From: Vandiemenella viatica
Lineage: Eukaryota > Arthropoda > Insecta > Orthoptera > Morabidae
Assembly: GCA_031002005.1 (NCBI GenBank)
Contig: CM061919.1
Span: 36,917,088-36,981,087, forward strand
Reading direction: 5' to 3'
DNA length: 64,000 nucleotides
Of the stretch, positions 54,511 to 64,000 are shown one piece after another. A program made the translations under genes and the position numbers. How positions within the stretch are numbered: position 1 is the first letter of the stretch; each line of letters starts with the position of its first letter. The notes under the pieces are model-generated. The model saw only the letters and a program-made list of their open reading frames with translations, was not told where the DNA came from and searched no databases.

Positions 54511-56905
54511 ACTTAAAAATGGCTCATTCTTGATGCCATGTTTAAGTCTCCTTTATATTTGTAACTGTCTTTTATGCATGGGAAATGTAACTATACTAAA
54601 AGTATCTATAAAAAATTTAATAGCATAATGTTATTACACTGCTCTATTGTTTGTTACGAAACACATTCGCAAAATTTCTTCTTAGCATCATTAAATCATG
54701 AGTCCACTGGGTATTTGCAGTGCTTTTTTTTTTGGCTCTTGTTATTGCGCCTTATACACTTAAAGTATTTTAGCTGTTCAGTTTGTATTTCTTGCACTCT
54801 CTCAAAACAGTATGAAATGATCATATATTATTCCATTTATTCCACAGGTATTTTGGTTTTATTGATACGATTTCACTCTATTGGTTTAGTCATCATTTTT
54901 GTTTAGCTATTTTGATGAATTGTATAGGAATATATTTTGCAAGGACATGAATTCTGATCTTCCTAAGGTAACAGTGATTTTGAAACTGTGAATTAAGGAT
55001 ATGTGCTTATCCCAAATGGAAGCACCAGTTTAATATTTTTTATCCTACTATTTGTCTTTATTATTATTTATTGCCCTTGGCGTATTATATGTGCAAGACA
55101 ACACAGGTGAACAGTTTCTTGTGGTAATTTATCTAATGTTCCAATAATATCTTTATCAGAAAATAAACAAAACTCTCCATTAACTGTACTGTACCAGTAT
55201 TAGTGCATGACTTAACCAATGTTATTAGCCCAACTGAAATCATATTTAACATGAAAAGTCACAGATGGTATAAGAAAATGTGTAATTTCTGTGCTATTAT
55301 GTGGAGAAGACTACTAGAATATTCAAACTGTACTCAGAAGTTTGAGCTAGAGCCCCATTGAACAACCTATATTTCAGTGTTTCATTGTTTCTCTTAATTT
55401 ACACCGATTAATCACTATAAGATGTGGCTGTAACTGCTAGATACCTGAAGAGTATTGTATGACTTATGAAACAAATACCTCCAAGTGTTAATAAATGAAT
55501 CAAATTTATCCACTATATAGTTAAAACAAATTATTTTATAATCTGATAAAACAGTGTTTATCATTTATCTTTGCTCATTTTGTTTGTAAAATTATGCTGT
55601 CCAATTGTTGACAACATTATTTAGTTCCTAGAGTTCTGGATTAATCTTGTGGTCATTTCCAGAAGTATCTTTGCTAAAAGTAACTACCCAATCATTGTTT
55701 TTTGTCTTTTGTTTGGAGACTTTGGCATTTGTTACCTTGGTTCTCCAGGGGGAACCACATCACAGTGTATCCTATCTTGCTAATATATACCTGGCTACAG
55801 CTGCAAGTATTTGATAAACATACACTGTCTGTAATTCCTCCCTTTGGTCTTCCATCCTTACAAACATATCACAGGTCTTCTTAGGTGCCCTGTATAGTGG
55901 ATGGATATTGTTCTTTTTTTGGAAGGTGGCTATTTTTACCTGTTATCCCTTGGATGTAGGGTAGTACTACAGTGGGCCTGTCTGTTGATCTGCTGGCAGG
56001 ATTTTAAAAATAATGAAGTCAACAGATTGGCTGCAGTACAATATTCAGCTGACAGTGGGCATGCTATTTTATTCAATGACATTAGTGTTTTAATCAGAGA
56101 AATCAGATTTTTGCCCAGCTGAGCCAGTGAATCATTAGAAATAAAATAAAAAAAGAAACCAACAATATGAATTTGAACAGCAGGCTATGGTTTGACCAAA
56201 TGTGGTCATGCTTACTCAGGGAAACATGGGACAAAAGCCCCATTGGACCAGCCTCACTGGTGGCGGGAACTTTGGTGACATCACTTCAAATGGTTAGCTT
56301 ATGCTTCAGAACCTATTTATTAGCAACAGTAATCCCAGGCATGGGAGGGAGACCTGTGATGAAAGTCATAGAATGATGGCTGAAATGTTAGGTTTAAAAA
56401 ATTGGATGTGATTTCACTTGGACAACCAAGATAGTATTGACAACTGCAGAAATCTACACAATTACTTTAGCATTTATCTGTGATGGAAGTTACATGCTGT
56501 GAGGTCATTATGATAGTGTAGAAAGTAAAATCCTTAAGTGACCTAAGTTCCATCATTTTAAAGCCATAAAGCACAATTCTGATGCAGTAAGTTTCTGCCA
56601 CTGCAAGTTGTGTATTGCATTGATAAAATGATTGAGTGTTACTGTAACTTCTCACGAGCCTTGCTCGAAACAGTGCATACCTTTAATTCTATAATCACAA
56701 ATGTTTGTATAAGAAAGATTATTTTCTCCCCAATACTGAAAATTCTATTTGTTTACAAATTTAAGTAAGTGAAAATAAGCTTTGTCATTTGATTGCAAAA
56801 CAGATCACACTAGTTAACACTTGACTCACCATCTCAGTTTCAGCAGTCACATAGTAAGTTAGTGTGTAAACATCTGATTTCTTTGTCATTTTTCACCTCT
56901 GGAAT
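54511..56905. other. No gene recognised; repeat-poor
   Basis: The longest frames (54574-54906, 55901-56122) have hydrophobic but motif-free translations. Confidence 0.45.
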
Positions 56906-56975
56906 GATTAAGGTTTTGACTGAAATATTGTAAAGTGTGATCATTACGGCCTTCCTGCCTTCATCTGTATACCAT
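56906..56975 (+). repeat. Solitary PLE terminus
   Basis: GACTGAAATATTGTAAAGTG, then CGGCCTTCCTGCCTTCATCTG, repeats the terminal segment seen at about 28665-28710 and 29390-29410. Only about 70 bp of the family is present. Confidence 0.4.
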
Positions 56976-57871
56976 AGATTCGTGTGTTTACTTTACTTAT
57001 GCTTCTTTATATTCATTTCCTAATGTATTTTCATTGTTAAAATTATTGGAATAATCCTCATTTTGTAATTAAGAGTTTGGATTCCCTATCATGACTTTCA
57101 CCTTCTTATTTCCTTTTCTCATCTTTATTCTATACTAGCTTCAAACCCATCAAAAATGATGGTTTGAGCGCAATATTCTGGCATTTTTTTTTGCAGTTGG
57201 TTAATTATACAGAATTGTTATTACATAATGCTAATGGCCTTGGTTTTGTAATGTTCAACATATTTCATTTGCAAATTGCATAGCAATACAGTAGTAACTT
57301 CTACTGAATTAATGACGACGGAAGTATAGAACCAACAAAATTAAAAACAAATTAGGAATCCCGAAAAATTTTACTATCCATGTGATATCAGTTTTATTCC
57401 TGGTCCAGGCACAATTCAGAATGATACTTATGGAACTACTTTCACCTGCATTAATTAATACCTTTAGTAACATGGTGCTTATGAAACCAGTTTAAATGGT
57501 TTTTAAAATTGATTTCAGAGCGAATTATGCTGTAACAAAATGTGTCAGTTAAGATTCTGGTTAATTTGCCACAACCTTCACTAATATTGCATTCGAAAAT
57601 CATAGCTTCTATTACTCTCATATGACTAATGATGGGCATAACCTGTGGTGGTGGTCAGATTTTATCCTGGAAAAGTTTGTGTGGAAAAGCAAATAACGAT
57701 CATTTTTTATGATTCTTAGTGATATGAATACCAAACTGTGGTTAGAAAATCGCAGTAGTTGACTATGATTTATTTAAATAAATGTAGTTTACTTTAAATG
57801 ATGGAAAGTATAACATCAAAAACCAATAACTGTCATTTATCTGAATGATACAATCGCAATTCGTACATTTT
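56976..57871. other. No gene recognised; AT-rich
   Basis: No convincing frame. The stretch ends where the CR1-like ORF1 piece begins. Confidence 0.5.
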
Positions 57872-58281
57872 GTAGAGACATAGTAGTGATAGTGGGAGGT
57901 GCGGGAAATAGTATTGATAGAAATGCAAGTTATAGTATAGAGATTGACCTGATGAAGATGGTGAAGGAGGCGCAGCATACCAGGGTGGAGCTCGTGCAGG
58001 TCCTAAGTCGCCATGACCAGCCACAATTGAACTACGCTGTGAGACGAGTAAATTTGGAAACGGAAGTGCTACTTCGGAAAGGAATTAGTTCTGTTTTGGG
58101 GGTTGTGCCTGTGAACGCCATTGGTAGGTGGGGTTTCACTAGACATGGCCTACACCTCAATAGCAGGGGCAAGGGGGTACTTTCTAAGTTGTTAGATAAA
58201 GCAGTACGGGAGCCCATTTTCAGTGATGATGGGGTCAGGACCATGGAGGTAGGAAAAGAGAAGAGACAAGGTGTCACTTAA
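57872..58281 (+). pseudogene. CR1-like LINE ORF1, SGNH (esterase-like) domain, 5'-truncated
   Basis: The frame reads DIVVIVGGAGNSIDRNAS, then VELVQVLSRHDQPQLNYAVR, RVNLETEVLL and GFTRHGLHLNSRGKGVLSKL, ending VT*. The GG.(N/G)...RN block, the N...R.N block and the final F-T-R-H-G-L-H-L-N motif (catalytic His region) match the SGNH hydrolase-like domain of CR1/L2-type ORF1 proteins. The first block with the GDS serine is missing. About 137 bp of unrelated sequence separates its stop from the THAP start codon. It is not contiguous with the ORF2 at 59.9 kb. Confidence 0.6.
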
Positions 58282-58418
58282 ACTGCAATGCTGCCTGTAA
58301 ACTCCGGAGCCGACTGCGCATGAGCTGCCACCATATTCGTGAGTTCAAAACATTGGTTTGTTTTCATTACCTTCCTGCTGTGAACATTTTATGTCCCGAT
58401 ATTTCAAGGTGTTTTATA
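58282..58418 (+). promoter_or_regulatory. Putative promoter/5' UTR of the THAP gene
   Basis: A GC-richer patch (CTCCGGAGCCGACTGCGCATGAGC) lies 80-130 bp before the THAP ATG. It contains an NRF-1-like GCGCATGAGC, and no TATA box is seen. This is weak evidence, based on position only. Confidence 0.25.
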
Positions 58419-58489
58419 ATGCCAACTTGTGTTGCCTATGGTTGCACAAACAGAACAAGTAAAAGACAACCTGGAATAACATTCCATAG
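58419..58489 (+). CDS. THAP-domain protein, first coding exon
   Basis: ATG followed by PTCVAYGCTNRTSKRQPGIT, then FHR, and a GTAAGT donor in the Arg codon (23 codons plus 2 bases). MPxxCxAxxCxNR...xGxxFHxFP is the start of the THAP C2CH zinc-finger domain, which binds DNA in a sequence-specific way. The first two zinc cysteines are the Cys of TCVAYGC. Splitting of the THAP domain after FHR/FHxFP is common. The remaining exons (with the AVPTIF-type end of the domain) were not found downstream, where a CR1-like element fills the sequence. P-element transposases also carry THAP domains, so a transposon origin is not excluded. Confidence 0.75.
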
Positions 58490-59639
58490 GTAAGTCACGA
58501 TGTAATTATTATTCTTGAAGTGTTTGTAATCCGGTGTCTGCAAGACTTTATAGATGGCATTAATGATATACAGTGCCTGTTAAAAATGTGTATTCACAGT
58601 TCTCAATAGGACGACAGTGTTATCAAATGTTTGTTGTTGCAGAGAACCATTTTATCTTACTATTTTTCACGTGTAGATCAAGTTTACATCGCGATGAAGC
58701 GAATACATTATTCTACATGCTTTAGTCCAGTTGTACCTAATTTATACTGAAAGTGTATGATGAAATTAATTGTGATAATTGGTGATATGCAATCTAGGAA
58801 TCGTAATGTAATTCACAATACATTTCAAGTGTTTAGTTGCAATTGCGTCGTTTGACTTTTTAGCGGCAAATTGTGATTAGGTTGAAATGCAGCCTGTTGC
58901 AGAATATTCTTTTTATAGCATAAGGAACAAATTATTTATTTGTTGTTAGTAATTTATTGAGCACCTTGTTAGTGACACAAGCCTGCGACTTTTGATATAT
59001 TGGTAGCTAGATAATTGCACTGGCCAGTTCTATCATTACCATGGCGCCATAATCTGATGATGAATTCTTATGTAACTTAATGAAACTAATTGAAAGTAAA
59101 GAACAAAATTTTTTGATATCTCGCTTAGTTCTCTTTTCTTTTGGTCCAGGCCGCATTTCGATCTAACCACCTCACTTTTGAGACATTATATCTCGAGAAC
59201 TAAGTGAGAAATTCTTTGTCTCATCCAGTTACATAAGAATTCATCATCAGATTGTGGACCCATGGTAATGATAGAATCCCCTTGCAATGATGCTGCTGAC
59301 GAATTTCAATAGGTCTATTGAATATCAGTGCAATATCTTCTGAGTAAGCTACGAATTCTTTTGGAGGTTTCAGTTGTTTCAAAGTCCTAACCATTCATCT
59401 AGCCTGTTTTAAAAATTTCATATAGGACTTCCTTCTGCTTGTAAATAGGTCTAAACCTATTTTTCTTGATTTTGTGATCTTTCTCATCAAAAATTTTGAA
59501 AGGATTAAAATTACTGAAATGGAATGTGGTTTTTTCTGCGACTGTATTGAGAAAAAAAGTTCTGTTTCGGCATACAAAATTCGTATCAAATATTATTTAG
59601 CAGCTTGTTTTCTTTAAATTCTAATGTTTGTAGGTTATA
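58490..59639. other. Probable THAP first intron; no other gene recognised
   Basis: Near 59030-59280 two segments (TCTGATGATGAATTCTTATG; CATAAGAATTCATCATCAGA) form an inverted repeat of about 100 bp with an ACATAAGAATTCATC core and TACCATGGC/CCATGGTA flanks. Otherwise nothing is recognised. Confidence 0.45.
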
Positions 59640-59879
59640 TCAATTAGGGTATTTATAAATGTGACCCACCAAGACTTCATTATTAGTAATGCGAAGGGTA
59701 AAACAAAGAAATTCTTCCGTTCCATATACAGTCCCTGTGTTTCTTGACCCTACCAATATGGCGACCTCTCCACCCCACCGCAATACTCTCGGCTTCACTT
59801 TGTTGTATGGAGATGGTCCCTTACGTGGTCCCCTCTCTTTTCTTTGCTCCATGGTCAGGACTGTGCCTTTTTTATGTTA
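59640..59879. other. Unassigned segment with a GC-richer open frame
   Basis: The - strand frame 59852-59640 reads KPRVLRWGGEVAILVGSRNT, then GTVYGTEEFLCFTLRITNNE and VLVGHIYKYPN. On the + strand AATATGGCGACC recalls promoter-proximal sequence. I cannot decide between a short coding exon, a UTR and repeat DNA. It directly precedes the CR1-like ORF2. Confidence 0.25.
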
Positions 59880-62760
59880 GGGACTGCTGGTGAAGGGATG
59901 CAGATAGATGATCAAAGTGATACTGACTATAGATCCATGATGGGGAAAATCACAGATGTTAAAGAAATAGACGAAGTTGCTGAAACAATAACTGAATCGG
60001 GTAAAACTGGGAAAGAGGAGGTTAATGCTGGAAATATAAAGCCAGTTATAAGGGTGTTAATGGCGAACTGTAGAAGTATACTGAACAAAGTAATTGAATT
60101 TACAAACTTAATAAAGATACATGAACCACAAGTAATAAATAACTGGGGTAGAGAGTTGGTTAAAAGAAGTACTAGACAGTGAGGTTTTTCCTGATGGTTA
60201 CAGAGTGTACAACAGAGATAGAGGAGCAATTGGTGGAGGAGTTTTCATACTGGTTCACAAAACTACCACAGTTCACTGGTGTTCATAGATCAAGACCATG
60301 AGTTACTTGGGGCAGATTTCTGGGATAATAAAAAAGAAAAGATCAGGGTGTTGGCTGCTTACTGCAGTGGATGAAGATGAGGATCTTGGGGAGAAATTAA
60401 ATTTATACTCAGATTTCAGAGCTGAGAATAGAATGGTCATTATTGGTAGAGATTTAAATTTACCAGGTGTAAACTGGGTAGGAAATAAGATTAACAACAC
60501 AAGAGAACAGAGATTTGTAAATAACTTAATAAGGGAAGAAGTATTTACACAAGTGGTAGAGCAAAACACCCGGGAACAAAATACTTTGGATATATTCCTA
60601 ATAAAGCCCGATGATAACCTTGTGGGATGTCAAGTAACCGAAGAAATAAGTGATCATGAAGCAGTTGTAATGGGTATTAGAGGATTCGGTAAACCAGCAG
60701 CCAAAATTGAAGGGGGAAATAGGTACAATTATAAAAAGACATAGGTTTCAAATTTGAAGAGATATTTCAGAGAACAAATCAGCAAATGGAAGGAAGGCAC
60801 AAGTACAGTAGAGTCAAGGTGGGAACAGTTGAAGGAGATGATAAGAAAGGGGGAAGAAAAATTTAATCCAAAACAGAAAATAATAATAAAAAAAAACTAC
60901 AGAACCTGTGTACAGTGTGCAGGGAGATTATGAGGTTAAAGAGGTTGCTAACAAGAGAAGATAACAGAGTTAAGAGACAGCAAGGTAGTAGGGAATATTT
61001 AAAACAACTAAAGAAGGACTTAATAATATCTATGAAGGTGGCTAAATATGGATTTATGAAGAGTATTGCCAGTGCAGGGGGACCATTGACTGATTCATCT
61101 AGAAATTTCTATAACTATGTTAGAAAACTGAGAGGAAGGGAGGGTGTTGAGACGCTTTTAAGTAAGGATGGAGAAGAAGTTACCGAGAATTTGAAAAATG
61201 CAGAGATTTTAAGGAACTGGTTTAGTGAGAGCATTAGGGACAAAGAATCGGAAACAGTGGGTTCTGAATTGGATAATGAGCACAAGAACACAATTAGAAA
61301 TGAGCAGACCATAAAATTTTAAATTCGTTCTGAAGATATCATGAAGGACTTAAGAAAGCTGAAAAAATAGAGGGGCTGGTTTAGATAATATTACCACAGA
61401 AGTCTTAAGATAGCAGGATGTGACATTGTACCTTATCTTGAAATATTATTTGAATTGAGTCTTGATACTTGCTGCTTATTGGAAAAGAGAGATAACAGTG
61501 CCGGTACATAAAGGAGGGGTGAGAAATAGTGTTGAAAATTATAGGCCAATTAGCTTGACGTCAGTGGTAGATAAATTAATGGAGAGATTGATATGCAATC
61601 ACAACAGAAATATATGTGAAGAGCGTACGTGGTTTTCAAGTAAACAGCATGGCTTTAGGCAAGGATATTCATGTGAATCTCGGTTAGTGTGATATTTGCA
61701 AGATATTTTGGATGAAATGGACAAGGGAGGTCAAATTGATAGTGTACCACTAGATCTTTCAAAGGCTTTTGACAGAGTGAGCCATAAAGTGGTAGTAAAT
61801 TAGGTAAAAACTATTGGAATGGATTAGAAAGTGATTTACTGGGCAGAATAATTTTTGAAAAGTAGAAAACAGAACGTTAGAGTAGGAAATGCAGTATCAA
61901 AAGAAGTGGAAGTAAAAATGGGAGTGCCACAGGGTAGCATATTGGGACCATTGCTATTCATTATTTTAATGAATAATGGTTTGATTGTTTACTATCTGAA
62001 ATTAGATTGTTTTGCAGATGATATAATGCTATTTAAAAGGATCAAAATAGTAGAGGATTGTAAACAGTTGCAGGGTGATCTGGACAGGATATCTAGTTGG
62101 GTTGGTAAACCTGGGATGCAGATAAATGCAAAGAAGAGTCAGCTTATTAGATACACAAATAAAAAACTAAAGGTTTATTATGATTATAAGGCGGAGAAAG
62201 AATTGCTTATTGAAGACTTGAAATGTAAATATCTTGGCATTACATTTGATAACAAGCTAAACTGGGCAGACCACATTGGACAGGTTGTAGGAAAAGGTTT
62301 CAAAATTCTGCACTTGTTGGAGAGGGTGATGAGGGGATGTACGAGAGAAGTAAAGGAATTGGGTTGCAAAACTTTGGTCTAACCATTGCTTGATTATGGT
62401 AGTGTAGTATGGGACCCACATTTTGAGTATCAAATACAGGAGTTGGAGAGGGTGCAGAGAAGGGCTGCTAGATTTGTTTGTGGAAATTATACAGATTGCA
62501 ATCACTAACAGATATGATAAAACATCTGGAATGGGACTCTTTGGAAGACAGGAGGAGGGTGAAGAGGGACATGAGGCATCGAAAGATGTTGATGTAAGAA
62601 TTAAAAGTAATGCATGGAAGGGAAAAGATGACCATGACCACAAGGTGGCACTCAATTTCAGGCAAATGTGTGTGGGAAGATTCTCTTTTTTAGGTAAAGG
62701 ATTGGAATGGGTTACCGATTGAGATGATGAATGTTTTGCCAAAAACGTTGAAAGAATTTA
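59880..62760 (+). pseudogene. CR1-like ORF2: endonuclease + reverse transcriptase, decayed
   Basis: Endonuclease: RVLMANCRSILNK (60050), HEPQVI, FPDGYRVYNRDRGAIGGGVF (60187-60250), IIGRDLNLPGVNW (60440-60480) and EISDHEAVVMG (60645). Reverse transcriptase: VPVHKGGVRNSVENYRPISL (61500-61560), SKQHGFRQGYSCESRLV (61640), LDLSKAFDRVSHK (61752-61790, first Asp), KMGVPQGSILGPLLF (61915-61960), CFADDIMLF (62010-62035, DD) and LKCKYLGITFDNKLNW. C-terminal: YGSVVWDPHFEYQIQELERV and CVWEDSLF. At least four stops (for example 61690 and about 61802) and several frameshifts inactivate it. FADD and PQGS are intact. Confidence 0.8.
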
Positions 62761-62880
62761 AAGTTTGTAAAGAGCAAATGTAGGTGGGTAAAGAAAAGGG
62801 GGAAGATGGGTGTTTAGGGAAATTGCCACCAGAGCGTGCACTCTATTGCATTTTTAATTAAATATTGATATTTTGTGTAA
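59880..62880 (+). mobile_element. CR1-like LINE, ORF2 region and 3' end
   Basis: The order of domains is complete from the start of the endonuclease to the 3' end, which reads TAGGGAAATTGCCACCAGAG at 62815 (the same end occurs at 2711). Copies or pieces also occur at 170, 2711 and 41963 on the same strand. Clade assignment to CR1/L2 comes from the text of the endonuclease and RT and from the SGNH-type ORF1 nearby. The ORF1 piece at 57872 is separated by 1.6 kb that includes the THAP exon. Confidence 0.7.
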
Positions 62881-63084
62881 ACTTTCTCTGATTTTTTAAT
62901 AAACTTCATTGTTTATCTTCTGCCAAAAAAATTCCTAGGTTATGTAATATGCCTAATTTTTGTAACTGATATAGCTAATACACCACAAGCATGGAATACT
63001 CTTCTCCTTGCATGAATTTATGCACTAGTTGTTGTAAATAAACAAAAAGCAACATGTAAATTTAAACAAACATACCATTTGTAT

Positions 63085-63200
63085 GTGAATGGAGACTTTC
63101 CCGGCATATTGGTACAGTGAATTCTTCGCGGGAGTTCAGCCGGATAGAGTCACAGAATGACGACGTTTCAACAACTTGCTCGGTTGTCTTCATCAGGTCT
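63085..63200 (-). repeat. PLE terminus with hammerhead ribozyme-like core
   Basis: On the - strand the hammerhead-like core (63197-63165) is followed by the signature CCGGCTGAACTCCCGCGAAG and then ATGCCGGGAAAGTCT. The same order is found at 785-895, 8388-8500 and 30030-30125, with 60-80 percent base agreement in the signature by eye. Confidence 0.55.
63165..63197 (-). ncRNA. Hammerhead ribozyme-like core (type found in PLE termini)
   Basis: CTGATGA, a 6-bp helix (GACAAC/GTTGTT, with one G-U pair) closed by an 8-base loop, then GAAAC and GTC. These are the invariant CUGAUGA and GAAA core elements and a GUC candidate cleavage triplet in correct order. Helices I and III could not be settled by eye. 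Self-cleavage is inferred from known PLE hammerheads. Confidence 0.5.
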
Positions 63201-63282
63201 ACTTTTAGATATTACTTCTTGAAATCACAAAACAGACTGGCTTAGCTGCCGGCTATCGAAGCTTGCCAGGATGCCCAATCGG

Positions 63283-64000
63283 CCTGACACTAAATCATCT
63301 GGGACAGTTTTTCACCCAGAGTGTGGGGAAGTTCTTGCAACGTTGGTCGCATCTCCTTCCAGTTCAGTGGTAGGTTGTCATTGCTGTGAGGTGGCATCAT
63401 CGGGTGTGTCGAGCCCGGGGTGGCTGTGTTTGCTAAGACCTGAGTCATTAGCAATGTTTGCTGTTGAAGCAGCTGGACGATGACACTGAAGTTGTCATGG
63501 TGCTTGCAGTCCGCCTGGTGATGTAGATGATGAGTTGCGGACTGCTTCTTCGCCTTTGCGGGTCGCTAAGATCCGGTCGAGCCTGGATGTCGGCCGGGTT
63601 TGCTTGATGAGGGCACCAACCCTTTGGTGTGTGTCGCCTTCATGTTGGCGCGGAGGTTTCTCTTGATGGGGCAGCCGCTGTAGCAAGCTGGGTGGGGGCC
63701 GGAGCAGGTGGGCACCCCGTCTCGCGGGACGCTGCACTCAGCGACTCTGTGTTTTCCGGCACACCTTACACAGCGCTCCTCGGCGGTGCAGTCGAGGGCC
63801 AGGTGCCCATGGCCCTGGCAGCAGAAACATTGTGCCAGGTCTAGCACAGGCCGCTTCTTGGGTTCGAGTTGGACCTTGCGTCCTAGCATGGTTCTCATGC
63901 GCTTCTCCCGCTGTACACGATCCACAGGCTGAAACGTGTACAGTGGTAGACGCTCCTCGGTGCCTGGGCAGCGCATTTGATGGACAGCCGAGGTTGCGAT
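63283..64000 (-). pseudogene. Jockey-like LINE ORF1 (gag-like, CCHC knuckles), partial
   Basis: The frame 63976-63566 continues to the right edge and holds three zinc knuckles: C50-x2-C53-x4-H58-x4-C63 (CFCCQGHGHLALDC), C69-x2-C72-x3-H76-x4-C81 (CVRCAGKHRVAEC) and a CSGPHPACYSGCP block. This triple array, with the last block as C.GPHPA.Y.GCP, is typical of ORF1 RNA-binding proteins of Jockey-type LINEs. Downstream frames continue to about 63283 (FSVIVQLLQQQTLLMTQVLA; NTLGEKLSQ-like), so one or two frameshifts are present. GC content (about 57 percent) is far above the window average, suggesting a young insertion. It probably begins beyond the window. Confidence 0.75.

Noticed and set aside
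57886..58281. Host gene for a small GDSL/SGNH hydrolase
   Set aside because: It lacks the N-terminal GDS block, and its FTRHGLHLN ending is that of LINE ORF1 proteins; a CR1-like ORF2 is nearby.

Overview
This is a eukaryotic window of about 64 kb. It is AT-rich, with intron-split genes and a very high load of transposable elements of the kind found in large arthropod genomes. An insect is most likely. A polyneopteran (orthopteroid) insect is my inference, from the look of the tRNA-derived SINE family and the mix of Penelope-like, RTE, CR1-like, Jockey-like, Tc1/mariner and hAT elements. No bacterial operon, CRISPR array, rRNA gene or functional tRNA gene was seen.

Host genes. The one clearly recognised host gene is the 3' two-thirds of Nmnat (nicotinamide/nicotinate-nucleotide adenylyltransferase, NAD synthesis) on the + strand. 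Its exons lie at 5066-5251, 5387-5488, 12658-12812 and 17251-17725, and all splice in phase. The 5' exons lie left of the window. A phase-compatible alternative last exon sits at 21723-21795. The first coding exon of a THAP-domain (C2CH zinc finger) gene is at 58419-58489 (+). A weaker terminal-exon candidate is at 53352-53455 (+).

Layout. 0-5 kb: CR1-like and Penelope-like (PLE) ends, a palindromic Tc1 element and a SINE. 5-17.8 kb: Nmnat, whose introns carry a full-length Tc1-like element with TA duplications, PLE ends, two mariner remnants and pieces of an unidentified repeat protein. 17.9-19.4 kb: a long inverted repeat with tRNA-like arms, one arm split by a SINE. 19.6-23 kb: little that can be recognised. 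23-25.5 kb: a dimeric tandem repeat cut by a mariner remnant, then an unidentified pseudogene. 26-30.2 kb: PLE debris with a nested hAT MITE and SINEs. 31-37 kb: LINE and mariner fragments, including a decayed Jockey-like ORF2. 37.3-42 kb: two PLEs tail to tail. 42-43 kb: CR1-like debris. 45-47.9 kb: a nearly intact RTE-clade LINE on the - strand. 47.9-51.7 kb: the same tandem repeat, split by a 1908-bp hAT element with an exact 8-bp duplication. 52-57.8 kb: repeat-poor, UTR-like DNA. 57.9-62.9 kb: a CR1-like ORF1 piece and a decayed ORF2 flanking the THAP exon. 63.1-64 kb: a PLE end carrying a hammerhead-ribozyme-like core, then a Jockey-like ORF1 with CCHC knuckles running off the right edge.

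The most noteworthy observations are these: the apparently perfect 686-bp-arm Tc1 palindrome; hammerhead-like stem-loops and a shared terminal signature at many PLE ends; the dimeric tandem repeat with a conserved left boundary; the possible alternative Nmnat C terminus; and several nested insertions whose target duplications can be read directly. All calls are by eye. Clade names for degenerate LINEs are provisional.
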